Positions 47,312 through 55,598 of a DNA stretch of 64,000 nucleotides are shown here, one piece after another. Made by a program: the position numbers and the translations under genes. A model generated the notes under the pieces. The model saw only the letters and a list, made by a program, of their open reading frames with translations, ran no database searches and was not told the DNA's origin. How positions within the stretch are numbered: position 1 is the first letter of the stretch; each line of letters begins with the position of its first letter. The stretch is taken from positions 124,001 to 188,000 of the forward strand of contig JAGHVF010000002.1 of assembly GCA_018064425.1 (NCBI GenBank), written 5' to 3'. The stretch comes from Candidatus Colinaster equi. GTDB taxonomy: Bacteria; Bacillota; Clostridia; Lachnospirales; Lachnospiraceae.

Positions 47312-48023
47312 AGCATCTGACCTTTCTTTTCAGTGGCTTAATATAATTCAATTTTATGTGATATTTGTGTTTGTCCGGCATAACCACATGCATAAAAGAT
47401 ATGCATTCAATATGGTGTATATTGACTATGGTAGATGTACTGATAGCGAAAAATGCCGGAAATGAACATATTTCAAACCATAGCTTTTGAGGTGTCATAA
47501 TGACTTTTTTTACGGTGCCGTTTTTCAAATGGATATCGGAATCATATTTATTTCCGTGAATATATACAATCTCGTCCTGCTCAAGATAAAATGTCTCGCT
47601 GTTATTGCGCAATTCAATCTTGGGTGTATAGTTTTTCTTTTTTATCTCAATTATTCGGTCAATAGTGTTCGACAGCTCGTTTACGATAAGCGGCTTATTG
47701 ATAAATAGACTGTTGTCGGGAATATTTGGTGAACTGCTGTAGTCTATGGTGGATATACAGAAAAGAATGGGTGTTGTCACGCCCTTATTACGTAGTGCGT
47801 TGGCAATGTAAACGGAATCGGATTCAGGTTCGGTGGCATCCAGAATATAGACATCATATATCATATTGGTGGATAGAATTGAACCCGCTGTGCCAAATAC
47901 GTCAACGTAGAATACGCCTGTAGTGTTACGTCTGCGGTCTGATTCCCTTGATAAGAGACGTTCTGTCTGTTTTCTGTCGCCCACGCTACTGTCACAGAGG
48001 GCGATGCGTAATGATGTATCCAT
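47298..48023 (-). CDS. LytTR response regulator
   Basis: 241 aa behind GAGGG. A receiver domain (phosphorylation Asp in YDVYILDATEP at residue 62, Lys in FINKPL) is followed by a LytTR DNA-binding domain (EQDEIVYIHGNKYDSDIHLKNG). The acidic pair usual near the N-terminus is reduced to CDSS. No histidine kinase is nearby, so its input is unknown. It starts 9 nt after the DUF1294 gene. Confidence 0.88.
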   Translation of the reverse strand: MDTSLRIALCDSSVGDRKQTERLLSRESDRRRNTTGVFYVDVFGTAGSILSTNMIYDVYILDATEPESDSVYIANALRNKGVTTPILFCISTIDYSSSPNIPDNSLFINKPLIVNELSNTIDRIIEIKKKNYTPKIELRNNSETFYLEQDEIVYIHGNKYDSDIHLKNGTVKKVIMTPQKLWFEICSFPAFFAISTSTIVNIHHIECISFMHVVMPDKHKYHIKLNYIKPLKRKVRCYESV

Positions 48024-48032
48024 AATAACCCT

Positions 48033-48326
48033 CTATAAAAATGCGAATTCCAACGGTGACAGATGAAGAGCCACAATAGCGGCAATTTGAATAAACAAAA
48101 TAGCCGGCATGCCATATACAAAAGAGACATGTCTGGTCTTATGTCTGAAGACATACATTCCTAAGATTGAACCTATGGTGCCTCCAATGATTGCTATAAG
48201 AAAAAGAGTAGCTTCCGGTATACGGAAAGCTCTTTTAATTGCCCTCTTTTTATCGATACCCATAAGGGCGAACCCTATTATATTAACTATCAGCAGATAT
48301 CCTGCTATTAATCCTATCACATCCAT
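48033..48326 (-). CDS. DUF1294 membrane protein
   Basis: 97 aa from the ATG at 48326. Three hydrophobic segments and the signature elements GIDKKRA, RIPEATLF, GGTIGSILGMYVFRHKTRH are clear for DUF1294. A longer frame upstream is rejected because a promoter -10 box lies 6 nt before this ATG. There is no ribosome site, so translation is probably leaderless. It is the first gene of a four-gene operon. Confidence 0.87.
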   Translation of the reverse strand: MDVIGLIAGYLLIVNIIGFALMGIDKKRAIKRAFRIPEATLFLIAIIGGTIGSILGMYVFRHKTRHVSFVYGMPAILFIQIAAIVALHLSPLEFAFL

Positions 48327-48332
48327 AGGTGT

Positions 48333-48341
48333 AGTATAGCA
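48333..48341 (-). promoter_or_regulatory. Extended -10 promoter, leaderless DUF1294 operon
   Basis: Minus strand TG-C-TATACT with a possible -35 TTGCGA 16 bp upstream. Six bases separate the -10 box from the ATG, so +1 should fall at the start codon. Confidence 0.68.
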
Positions 48342-48384
48342 CAAAATGTGCTTTTCGCAAGAAAAATGAAGTATATCGGGAATT

Positions 48385-48495
48385 ATGCAGAAAGAGGCTC
48401 TAATATGCAAGATTATGCAATAACCAAATGAATATGCAAATAAATGTGCATAAAATGCAAATACTGTTGCATATTATGCAAGATGAAAATATAAT
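48385..48495 (+). promoter_or_regulatory. Arginine-type operator array and promoter of the argJBD operon
   Basis: ATGCA half-sites start at 48385, 48405, 48415, 48434, 48455 and 48476, nearly all on one helical face (20, 10, 19, 21, 21 bp steps). Two full palindromes of form TGCAT-N3-ATGCA start 21 bp apart, at 48447 and 48468. The promoter TTGCAT (48467-48472), 17 bp, TATAAT (48490-48495) has its -35 inside the second palindrome. Confidence 0.75.
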
Positions 48496-48678
48496 AGGGG
48501 ATATTCTTAATATAATCATAAGAAAACATTCATTTCATTACATGCCCAATTGAGGCATTTGCATTGACACATAAATAATTGAACGTTTGAAAAATAGGCG
48601 ATTCTGAGTTATTATAATATGTTGGAGTGGTGCGGTAGAGGTACACCTTTTGTTGCGTCGCTTCGGAAAGAGGATAAT

Positions 48679-49122
48679 ATGGTTAGAGTGATGACAATAG
48701 ATGATTATGATGGTGTTCGCGATTTGTGGATGAAGATAAAAGGCTTCGCAATAAGAAGTATTGATGATTCCAAAGAAGGCGTGGACAGATTCTTGAGACG
48801 TAATCCTACCACAAGTGTGGTAGCTATTGAAGATAATAAGGTGGTCGGAGCGATACTTTGCGGACATGACGGAAGAAGAGGCTGTATGTATCACGTATGC
48901 GTTGATCCCGATTATCGTAGACGCGGCATAGGTAAAGAGATGGTTGTTATGGCTATGAAGGCCTTGCAGGCGGAACATATCAACAAAGTCAGTCTTATCG
49001 CTTTTACCAGTAATGATATAGGTAATGCTTTCTGGAAGACGATAGGCTGGACCAAGAGAGAAGACCTCAATTATTACGATTTTACATTGAATACGGAAAA
49101 TATTATTAAATATAACGAATGA
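48679..49122 (+). CDS. GNAT family N-acetyltransferase
   Basis: 147 aa from the ATG at 48679, with AGAGGA upstream; an earlier in-frame start at 48619 has none. The acetyl-CoA motif is clear: VCVDPDYRRRGIGKEMV near residue 80. NAFWKTIGW is the usual C-terminal piece. It leads the argJ-argB-argD operon, so an N-acetylglutamate synthase role is suggested by context only; general GNATs share these features. Confidence 0.88.
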   Translation: MVRVMTIDDYDGVRDLWMKIKGFAIRSIDDSKEGVDRFLRRNPTTSVVAIEDNKVVGAILCGHDGRRGCMYHVCVDPDYRRRGIGKEMVVMAMKALQAEHINKVSLIAFTSNDIGNAFWKTIGWTKREDLNYYDFTLNTENIIKYNE

Positions 49123-49143
49123 TTTGGAACAGAGGGTGGATAA

Positions 49144-50367
49144 ATGAAGCAGATAAACGGTGGAATAACAGCAGCACAGGGCTATATGGCAACAAGCTGC
49201 GAGGCAAATATCAAATATAAAGACAGAACGGATATGGCACTTGTTTTTAGCAAGGAGCCATGTACATGTGCGGGAGTATTTACATCCAATGTGGTTAAGG
49301 CTGCATGTGTGCAGTGGGATATGCAATTGGTAGCAAGCGGTGAACCGATGCATGCGGTAGTTATTAATTCGGGAATAGCAAATGCCTGCACGGGAAAAGA
49401 AGGCTTTGATGCATGTGAAGCAACTTCAAAAGCTGTTGAAGAAGCCCTTGGCGTATCGTATAAGAGTGTGGCGGTTGCATCAACGGGAGTAATCGGTATG
49501 CAGTTGCCGGTAGATAAATTGACAGCCGGTGTAAAGAAGATGGCAACAACACTTGATGACAGTATAGATGCGGGCACAAATGCAAGTAAGGCTATTATGA
49601 CTACGGATACCATTAATAAGGAAGTAGCTGTTGAGTTTACCGTAGGCGGTAAGACAGCTGTTCTTGGCGGAATGAGTAAGGGCTCCGGAATGATTCATCC
49701 GAATATGTGCACTATGTTAGCTTTTCTTGCAAGTGATGTAGCTATTGAGAAGTCACTGTTGCAGGAAGCACTTTCCGAAGTGGTTAAGGATACATTCAAT
49801 ATGATTACGGTTGACGGCGATACATCTACCAACGATACATTGATGGTGATGTGCAACGGTTTGGCCGGCAATTCGGTGATAGATAAGAAGAATGAGGATT
49901 ATGAGACATTTAAGGAAGCACTTTCTTTTGTATGTGAGTATCTTGCCAAGAAAATGGCAGGCGATGGAGAGGGTGCAACAAAGCTGTTTGAAGCAAAGGT
50001 AATCAATGCAAAGAGCAAAGAAGATGCGAGAGTACTTGCAAGAGCGGTAGTCGGCTCCAATTTGTCAAAAGCAGCAATATACGGATGTGATGCCAATTTC
50101 GGACGTTTCTTATGCGCTATGGGATATTCCGGTGTTACATTTGACCAAAATGATGTTGAACTTTTCTTTGTCAGCAATGTCGGTAAATTACAAGTGTTTG
50201 ACCACGGTACACCATTAGCGTTTGATGAGGAACTGGCAACAAATATTATGAAGACAGATGCTGTTACGGTACTTATAGATATGCATGAAGGTGACGCTTC
50301 GGCAACAGCCTGGGGATGCGATCTTACATATGATTATGTTAAGATTAATGCCGATTACAGAAGCTAA
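49144..50367 (+). CDS. argJ: Glutamate N-acetyltransferase (ornithine acetyltransferase)
   Basis: 407 aa, normal length. It moves the acetyl group from acetylornithine to glutamate and may also use acetyl-CoA. The self-cleavage site lies in KGSGMIHPNMCTMLAFLA, ahead of the nucleophilic Thr; VASTGVIGMQLP is the oxyanion region; VDGDTSTNDT is conserved. Ribosome site AGAGGGTGG. It begins 21 nt after the GNAT gene. Confidence 0.96.
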   Translation: MKQINGGITAAQGYMATSCEANIKYKDRTDMALVFSKEPCTCAGVFTSNVVKAACVQWDMQLVASGEPMHAVVINSGIANACTGKEGFDACEATSKAVEEALGVSYKSVAVASTGVIGMQLPVDKLTAGVKKMATTLDDSIDAGTNASKAIMTTDTINKEVAVEFTVGGKTAVLGGMSKGSGMIHPNMCTMLAFLASDVAIEKSLLQEALSEVVKDTFNMITVDGDTSTNDTLMVMCNGLAGNSVIDKKNEDYETFKEALSFVCEYLAKKMAGDGEGATKLFEAKVINAKSKEDARVLARAVVGSNLSKAAIYGCDANFGRFLCAMGYSGVTFDQNDVELFFVSNVGKLQVFDHGTPLAFDEELATNIMKTDAVTVLIDMHEGDASATAWGCDLTYDYVKINADYRS

Positions 50368-50409
50368 TAGATATTGAGTGATAATACATTTTTGAATGAT
50401 GGAGGAATT

Positions 50410-51285
50410 ATGAACGAGAAAGAGATGGATAAGTTGTTGGCTAAGGCAGAAGTGCTTATTGAGGCGCTTCCATATATTCAGAAGTTCAACAGAAAAATAA
50501 TCGTAGTAAAGTACGGTGGTTCTGCTATGAGTAATGAAGAACTCCAGTCTAACGTCATTAAGGATGTTACATTGCTCAAATTGGTCGGTTTTAAGCCGAT
50601 AATTGTACATGGAGGCGGAAAGGCAATATCCAAGTGGGTTGAGAAAAGCGGAAAAGAGGCCAAATTTGTAAACGGTCTTCGAGTGACTGACGAAGAGACT
50701 ATGGAAATAGCCGAAATGGTACTTGGCAGAGTTGGCAAGAACTTAGTCAGAATGGTTGAAGAACTTGGAGTAAGAGCTGTCAGCGTTTCAGGTAAAGACG
50801 GCGGTATGTTAAAGGTAAACAAGAAGTACAGCGACGGTCAGGATATAGGATTTGTAGGTGATGTAAAAGCGGTTGATCCTAAAGTGATATTTGATCTTTT
50901 GGATAATGACTTCCTGCCTATTATCGCTCCTATCGGTCTTGATGATGATTATAATACATATAATATTAATGCAGACGATGCGGCTTGTGCCATTGCCAAG
51001 GCAGTGGGAGCCAATAAGCTGGTATTCTTGACAGATACAGAAGGTTTGTACAGAGATTTTAATGATAAGTCATCGTTTATACCGAGAATATCTGCTAAGG
51101 AGGCAGATGAGCTCATTGCTTCCGGCATGATTGGCGGAGGAATGTTACCAAAGCTTAATAATTGTACGGATGCAGTGAAAAACGGTGTAGGTAATGTGCA
51201 TATCCTTGACGGACGTATACCTCACAGCATGTTGCTTGAGATATTTACCGACAGTGGTATCGGTACAGCAATTATTGATGAATAG
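50410..51285 (+). CDS. argB: Acetylglutamate kinase
   Basis: 291 aa from the ATG at 50410, with GGAGG upstream. It phosphorylates N-acetylglutamate. Seen: VVKYGGSAM near residue 28, [33 protein letters not shown] and [17 protein letters not shown] near the C-terminus fits the arginine-sensitive form. 42 nt after argJ. Confidence 0.97.
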   Translation: MNEKEMDKLLAKAEVLIEALPYIQKFNRKIIVVKYGGSAMSNEELQSNVIKDVTLLKLVGFKPIIVHGGGKAISKWVEKSGKEAKFVNGLRVTDEETMEIAEMVLGRVGKNLVRMVEELGVRAVSVSGKDGGMLKVNKKYSDGQDIGFVGDVKAVDPKVIFDLLDNDFLPIIAPIGLDDDYNTYNINADDAACAIAKAVGANKLVFLTDTEGLYRDFNDKSSFIPRISAKEADELIASGMIGGGMLPKLNNCTDAVKNGVGNVHILDGRIPHSMLLEIFTDSGIGTAIIDE

Positions 51286-51302
51286 ATATATGGAGAATAG
51301 TG

Positions 51303-52493
51303 ATGAATAAGACAATTGAGTTGGCAGAAGAACATCTGCTGCATACATATAATCGTTTTCCGGTCGTTCTTGATTATGGAAAAGGTGTAAAACTTTATGA
51401 TACCGATGGCAAAGAATATCTCGATTTTTATTCGGGAATCGGTGTACATGCTCTCGGTTATGATGTGGAAGAATACAAGGATGCGCTTAAAGCACAGATA
51501 GACAAGATTATTCACGTATCCAATCTGTATTACACAGATGTTTGCGCTGAGGCGGCTTGCAAACTGACAAAGGTCGCAAAGATGGATCGTGTATTTTTTA
51601 CCAATTCGGGTGCGGAAGCTATTGAGGGTGCGCTTAAGACAGCACTTAAGTATGCATACAATAAGGATGGTAAAAATGACCATGAGATAGTAGCACTTGA
51701 TCATTCTTTCCACGGCAGAACATGCGGTGCTTTGGCTGTTACAGGTAAGGCTGCATATCGTGAGGCTTTTGAGCCGCTTATAAGTAAGGTCAATTTTGCC
51801 AATATGAATGACCTGCAGTCGGTGACTGATGCAGTCAATGACAAAACATGTGCTATAATCTTGGAGACAGTTCAGGGTGAAGGCGGTATTTATCCTGCAA
51901 CGAAAGAATTCATTGAAGGCGTATATAAATTATGTAAGGAAAAAGATATTTTACTCATTCTTGATGAAGTACAGTGTGGAATGGGACGTACGGGATATAT
52001 GTATGCTTGGCAGCAGTATGACATTGTGCCTGATGTAGTGACATCGGCCAAGGGATTGGGTAACGGTGTTCCTGTCGGAGCATTCATGATGACTGAGAAA
52101 GTGGCTAAGAATTCACTTGTAGCAGGCGATCATGGCTCGACATACGGAGGTAATCCGCTTGTATGTGCTGCGGTATCGAAGGTCCTTGATCTGTTTGAGG
52201 AAAAGAAGATACTTGAGAATGTTAATACGGTAACACCGTATTTGAATAAGAAACTTGATGAGTTGACAGCAAAACATGCTTGTGTAACCGCTCACCGCGG
52301 CATGGGATTTATGCAGGGCCTGGAGCTTACGGTTAAGCCGGGTGATGTTGTAAATAAATGTATGGATAAGGGCTTGTTGTTGTTAACGGCAGGTACAAAT
52401 GTATTGCGTATGTTGCCACCGCTTGTTATTACAAACGATGATGTAGATAAAATGTATGCGATTTTGGATGAAGTATTAACCGATATGGATTGA
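51303..52493 (+). CDS. argD: Acetylornithine aminotransferase
   Basis: 396 aa from the ATG at 51303, with GGAG 7 nt upstream. It is a PLP enzyme of class III. Seen: FFTNSGAEAIEGALK, FHGRTCGALAVTG, LDEVQCGMGRTG, and the PLP-lysine in TSAKGLGNGVPVGAF near residue 242. It lies 17 nt after argB. argC and argF are not in the window. Confidence 0.96.
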   Translation: MNKTIELAEEHLLHTYNRFPVVLDYGKGVKLYDTDGKEYLDFYSGIGVHALGYDVEEYKDALKAQIDKIIHVSNLYYTDVCAEAACKLTKVAKMDRVFFTNSGAEAIEGALKTALKYAYNKDGKNDHEIVALDHSFHGRTCGALAVTGKAAYREAFEPLISKVNFANMNDLQSVTDAVNDKTCAIILETVQGEGGIYPATKEFIEGVYKLCKEKDILLILDEVQCGMGRTGYMYAWQQYDIVPDVVTSAKGLGNGVPVGAFMMTEKVAKNSLVAGDHGSTYGGNPLVCAAVSKVLDLFEEKKILENVNTVTPYLNKKLDELTAKHACVTAHRGMGFMQGLELTVKPGDVVNKCMDKGLLLLTAGTNVLRMLPPLVITNDDVDKMYAILDEVLTDMD

Positions 52494-52503
52494 GGAAAAC
52501 CCC

Positions 52504-53997
52504 ATGAATGAAAGTAAGAGATATTTGTCGGTATTATTGTGTATATGTATGGTTGTAGCATCACTTGTTATAAGCAAGACATGTACAATGGACAGCGAAG
52601 AACCTGTTAATCGAAATAATGATTCACTTGTTGTGTGGTATACGGATGATACAATGACTGACTACTTGAGTCAAATGGCTGTGGAGTATAATGAAAAGCA
52701 CCATATCAGAGTACTTCCGAAATTACAGTCCGGAGACGATTATATTGAATCAATATATAATGCGTCAATTGATAACGAGTCGGCACCTGATTTATATATT
52801 GTAAGTAATGATGCTTTGGAAAAGGCAGTTTTGTCCGGTACGGCTATAAGGGTAGATGAAACGTCCGAAGTGTTAAATGAGACCAATTTTCCACAGGCAG
52901 CCTTAAGTGCCGTAACATACGACGGACAACAAGTGGCATATCCGTATTATTTTGAGACGAGTGCGCTAATATACAACAAGACATATTTGCATGATATGGC
53001 ATCTGATACGGTAGAAGCTTTGAATGCTGATAATCCTGAGAATACTGAGGGTGGCGGCGATGAAGTCGAAAGCGAGGAGACGCAGGAAGATATAACCGAT
53101 TTGCCTATTGATGAGCAGATTGAGATAAGAATGAATGAAGCAATTCCTGTAACTTTTGACGATTTGTTATCTTTCGCCAATGATTATAATGCTCCGGAAG
53201 CTGTAGAATCAGTGTTTAAGTGGGATGTACGAGATCTGTTTTACAATTTCTTCTTTATCGGTAATTATGTGGATTTGGGAGGCGTTAACGGTGACAATAT
53301 CGAAAGCATCAATTTGTATAATCTTGATGCAATTTCGGCATTGAAAGTATATCAGGATATGAACCAGTTCTTTTCATTTGAATCCGAAGATGTAACTTAT
53401 GATCAAGTGGTGGAGGATTTTATACAGGGAAAATTGGTATTTGCCACTGTTACCACAGATATTGTGGCTAAGCTTAAGGAAGCTACACAGGCCGGAGATT
53501 TCAAATATGAGTACGGTCTTACGATGATACCGGATTTGAATGATGAAATGGATACAAGAAGCCTTTCGGTTACAAATGCATTGGTAGTAAACGGTTATAG
53601 TGACAAAATTGCTGATGCAAACGGTTTTGCCAGATTCCTGTGTATGGATAATGCGGCGACTCTGTATGAGAAAACAGGTAAATTACCATCAAAATCAAAT
53701 ACAGTGGCGGAAGATGATGCATCTTATGCTTTTGTTGAGGAATATACGTATTCTGTACCGATGCCCAAGATGATGGCTACATCTAATTTCTGGTTGAAGA
53801 TGGAAGATACATTCGCAAAGGTATGGTCGGGAAAAGATGCTTCGGGTTGCCTGAAGGAATTGTCAGAGCAGGTAAAGATGCAGATTACCGGTAGCGAAGT
53901 ACAGGAAGAATATATTGAGGCAAAAACTGAAGAAGAATCAATTGAATATTTGGATGAGGAAGCTCTCAAAGAAGAGGCGATGAATGAGGAAGAATAA
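52504..53997 (+). CDS. Extracellular solute-binding protein, family 1-like
   Basis: 497 aa behind GAGG, 10 nt after argD. An N-terminal hydrophobic segment (residues 8-25) acts as signal or anchor, but no clear lipobox. Then a type-1 binding fold: LVVWYTDDTMTDYLSQMA, PDLYIVSNDALEKAV, FVKGKLV-like FIQGKLVFATV. An acidic low-complexity insert sits near residues 175-200, and the tail is Glu-rich. No permease or ATPase is adjacent. The ligand is unknown; co-transcription with arg genes is implied by spacing. Confidence 0.82.
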   Translation: MNESKRYLSVLLCICMVVASLVISKTCTMDSEEPVNRNNDSLVVWYTDDTMTDYLSQMAVEYNEKHHIRVLPKLQSGDDYIESIYNASIDNESAPDLYIVSNDALEKAVLSGTAIRVDETSEVLNETNFPQAALSAVTYDGQQVAYPYYFETSALIYNKTYLHDMASDTVEALNADNPENTEGGGDEVESEETQEDITDLPIDEQIEIRMNEAIPVTFDDLLSFANDYNAPEAVESVFKWDVRDLFYNFFFIGNYVDLGGVNGDNIESINLYNLDAISALKVYQDMNQFFSFESEDVTYDQVVEDFIQGKLVFATVTTDIVAKLKEATQAGDFKYEYGLTMIPDLNDEMDTRSLSVTNALVVNGYSDKIADANGFARFLCMDNAATLYEKTGKLPSKSNTVAEDDASYAFVEEYTYSVPMPKMMATSNFWLKMEDTFAKVWSGKDASGCLKELSEQVKMQITGSEVQEEYIEAKTEEESIEYLDEEALKEEAMNEEE

Positions 53998-54026
53998 TCT
54001 ATTATAGATTGATTGCCTGAATGAAA

Positions 54027-54120
54027 AACGGTTTGCTTACTGATATGTCCCTTCTTTACCGAACATGCAAAATGTCGATAAAGAAGGGATATATCAAAGA
54101 TAGCAAACCGTTTCTTTTTT
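54027..54120. terminator. Very long hairpin terminator between the SBP gene and trxB
   Basis: Two arms of about 37-39 nt pair as AAACGGTTTGCT (12), TGATAT (6), TCCCTTCTTTA (11) and CGA (3), with short mismatched gaps and a 12-nt loop. T-run CTTTTTT follows on the plus strand. It is much longer than a normal terminator stem. Confidence 0.88.
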
Positions 54121-55022
54121 TATTCCAGATATTTGGCTGCACCGGTGGCAGCGTTGGCACCATCGGCAGCAGCGGTGATTATTTGACGCAATGGTTTATT
54201 ACGTGCATCGCCTGCGACAAAGATGCCGGGAGTGCTTGTTGTACATGATTCGTCGGCTATTATATATCCTGCATCGTTCATATCTACCAAGCCTTTGAAA
54301 AGCTCTGTATTAGGATGTGTGCCTACGGCAACAAATATTCCGTCAACAGTTAGTGATGTATCTGTGTTGTCGACATTGTTGTGCAGCATAATGCTTTCGA
54401 CATGGTCACTACCTTCTATTTTGGTCACAATTGCATTATATATAATCTCAATATTAGGTGTGTTCATAACCGTTTGTGCAAGCTTTGCGGCACCTCTGAA
54501 AGTATCTCGTCTGTGAATCAGATACACCTTTGTACATGTTCGGGCAAGAAATATTGCATCTTCGAGTGCAACATCACCTCCGCCTACTACGGCAGTCACC
54601 TTATTCTTGAAAAATGCACCGTCGCAGGTAGCGCAGTAGCTTACACCCATGCCTGCAAGTTCTTCTTCGCCCGGGATATTGAGCTTGTTGTGCGCAGCAC
54701 CGGTAGCGATAATCAGAGAACGTGCTTCAATAGTATCAAAAGCTGTTTTGATAGTGAAACCATCGGCAGATTTGGCTACCTCGGTAGCATCATCATCTAC
54801 AAAGGATACACCGAAATCTGTGGCATGATCTTTGAATTTCATACCCAAATCAAATCCGTTTATACCGGGAAGACCGGGATAATTATCAACTTCATATGTG
54901 GTGAGCACCTGGCCTCCGCCGGGCTCCGAATCTATTACTACTGTGTCAAGTCCCGCTCTTTTGCCATAAATACCTGCAGTCAGTCCGGCGGGGCCCGAAC
55001 CGATAATTGCTATATCGTACAA
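54120..55022 (-). CDS. trxB: Thioredoxin reductase
   Basis: 300 aa. The start is a TTG at 55022 with GGAGGTGATATC ideally spaced. It is an FAD enzyme that reduces thioredoxin with NADPH. Seen: GSGPAG (FAD) at residues 9-14, redox pair CATC at 130-133, VVGGGDVALEDA (NADPH) and GIFVAGDAR. An extended -10 promoter lies 30 nt upstream. It is monocistronic. Confidence 0.95.
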   Translation of the reverse strand: MYDIAIIGSGPAGLTAGIYGKRAGLDTVVIDSEPGGGQVLTTYEVDNYPGLPGINGFDLGMKFKDHATDFGVSFVDDDATEVAKSADGFTIKTAFDTIEARSLIIATGAAHNKLNIPGEEELAGMGVSYCATCDGAFFKNKVTAVVGGGDVALEDAIFLARTCTKVYLIHRRDTFRGAAKLAQTVMNTPNIEIIYNAIVTKIEGSDHVESIMLHNNVDNTDTSLTVDGIFVAVGTHPNTELFKGLVDMNDAGYIIADESCTTSTPGIFVAGDARNKPLRQIITAAADGANAATGAAKYLE

Positions 55023-55052
55023 GATATCACCTCCTTATTTTTTAACCTACTT

Positions 55053-55061
55053 ATTATAGCA
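55053..55061 (-). promoter_or_regulatory. Extended -10 promoter of trxB
   Basis: Minus strand TG-C-TATAAT, no good -35. The leader is about 25 nt and contains the ribosome site. Confidence 0.65.
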
Positions 55062-55140
55062 TATTTTCATATTTTCTTGGGAGCATAATCCGGGCTTGCC
55101 GATTGGGGCTTGCTTGGGCTTGTCGGTCGTGCTGGGGGCT

Positions 55141-55461
55141 TACGGATGCCGGGATTGTGGATTTTTGCCGTTTCCGGCAACGGAAATGCTTGTTTTGCCT
55201 GGTTTCGGATGCCGGGTTTGCGGATTTTTGCCGTTTCCGGCAACGGAAATGCTTGTTTTGCCTGGTCTCGGATGCCGGGATTGTGGATTTTTGCCATTTC
55301 CGGCAACGGAAATGCTTGTTTTGCCGGGTTTCGGATGCCGGGATTGTGAATTTTGGCCATTTCCGGCAACGGAAATGCTTGTTTTGCCTGGTTTCGGATG
55401 CCGGGATTGTGGATTTTTACCATTTCCGGCAACGGAAACGGCAAAAAGGATGTACCCCCAA
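55141..55461. repeat. Array B: five tandem 63-bp units
   Basis: Units start at 55147, 55210, 55273, 55336 and 55399, again exactly 63 bp. The blocks TGCCGGGATT (columns 1-10), CCGGCAAC (28-35), CTTGTTTTG (43-51) and final GGA (61-63) sit in the same columns as in array A; the consensus units agree at roughly three quarters of positions. Units within B are more alike than those in A. The array occupies the gap between the divergent trxB and comEA promoters. All three plus frames are open over much of it, as in A, without ribosome sites. Confidence 0.95.
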
Positions 55462-55515
55462 AGGTGTTGCCAAAAGAATAAGCTTGCAAGTCAATGAAAA
55501 AAGTAACTAAATATG

Positions 55516-55544
55516 TTGCATTATATACGCATCTCATATAGAAT
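55516..55544 (+). promoter_or_regulatory. Promoter of the comEA operon
   Basis: TTGCAT, 17-bp spacer, TAGAAT, about 55 nt before the comEA ATG. Confidence 0.68.
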
Positions 55545-55598
55545 TAACGTGTCATTATACGGAAATCCTCTATCGGTGAGATGGAGGCTGTGACAAAT

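Noticed and set aside
55067..55537. 156-aa minus-strand frame and three overlapping plus-strand frames over array B
   Set aside because: Several frames are open at once, as expected from a stop-free 63-bp unit; none has a ribosome site.
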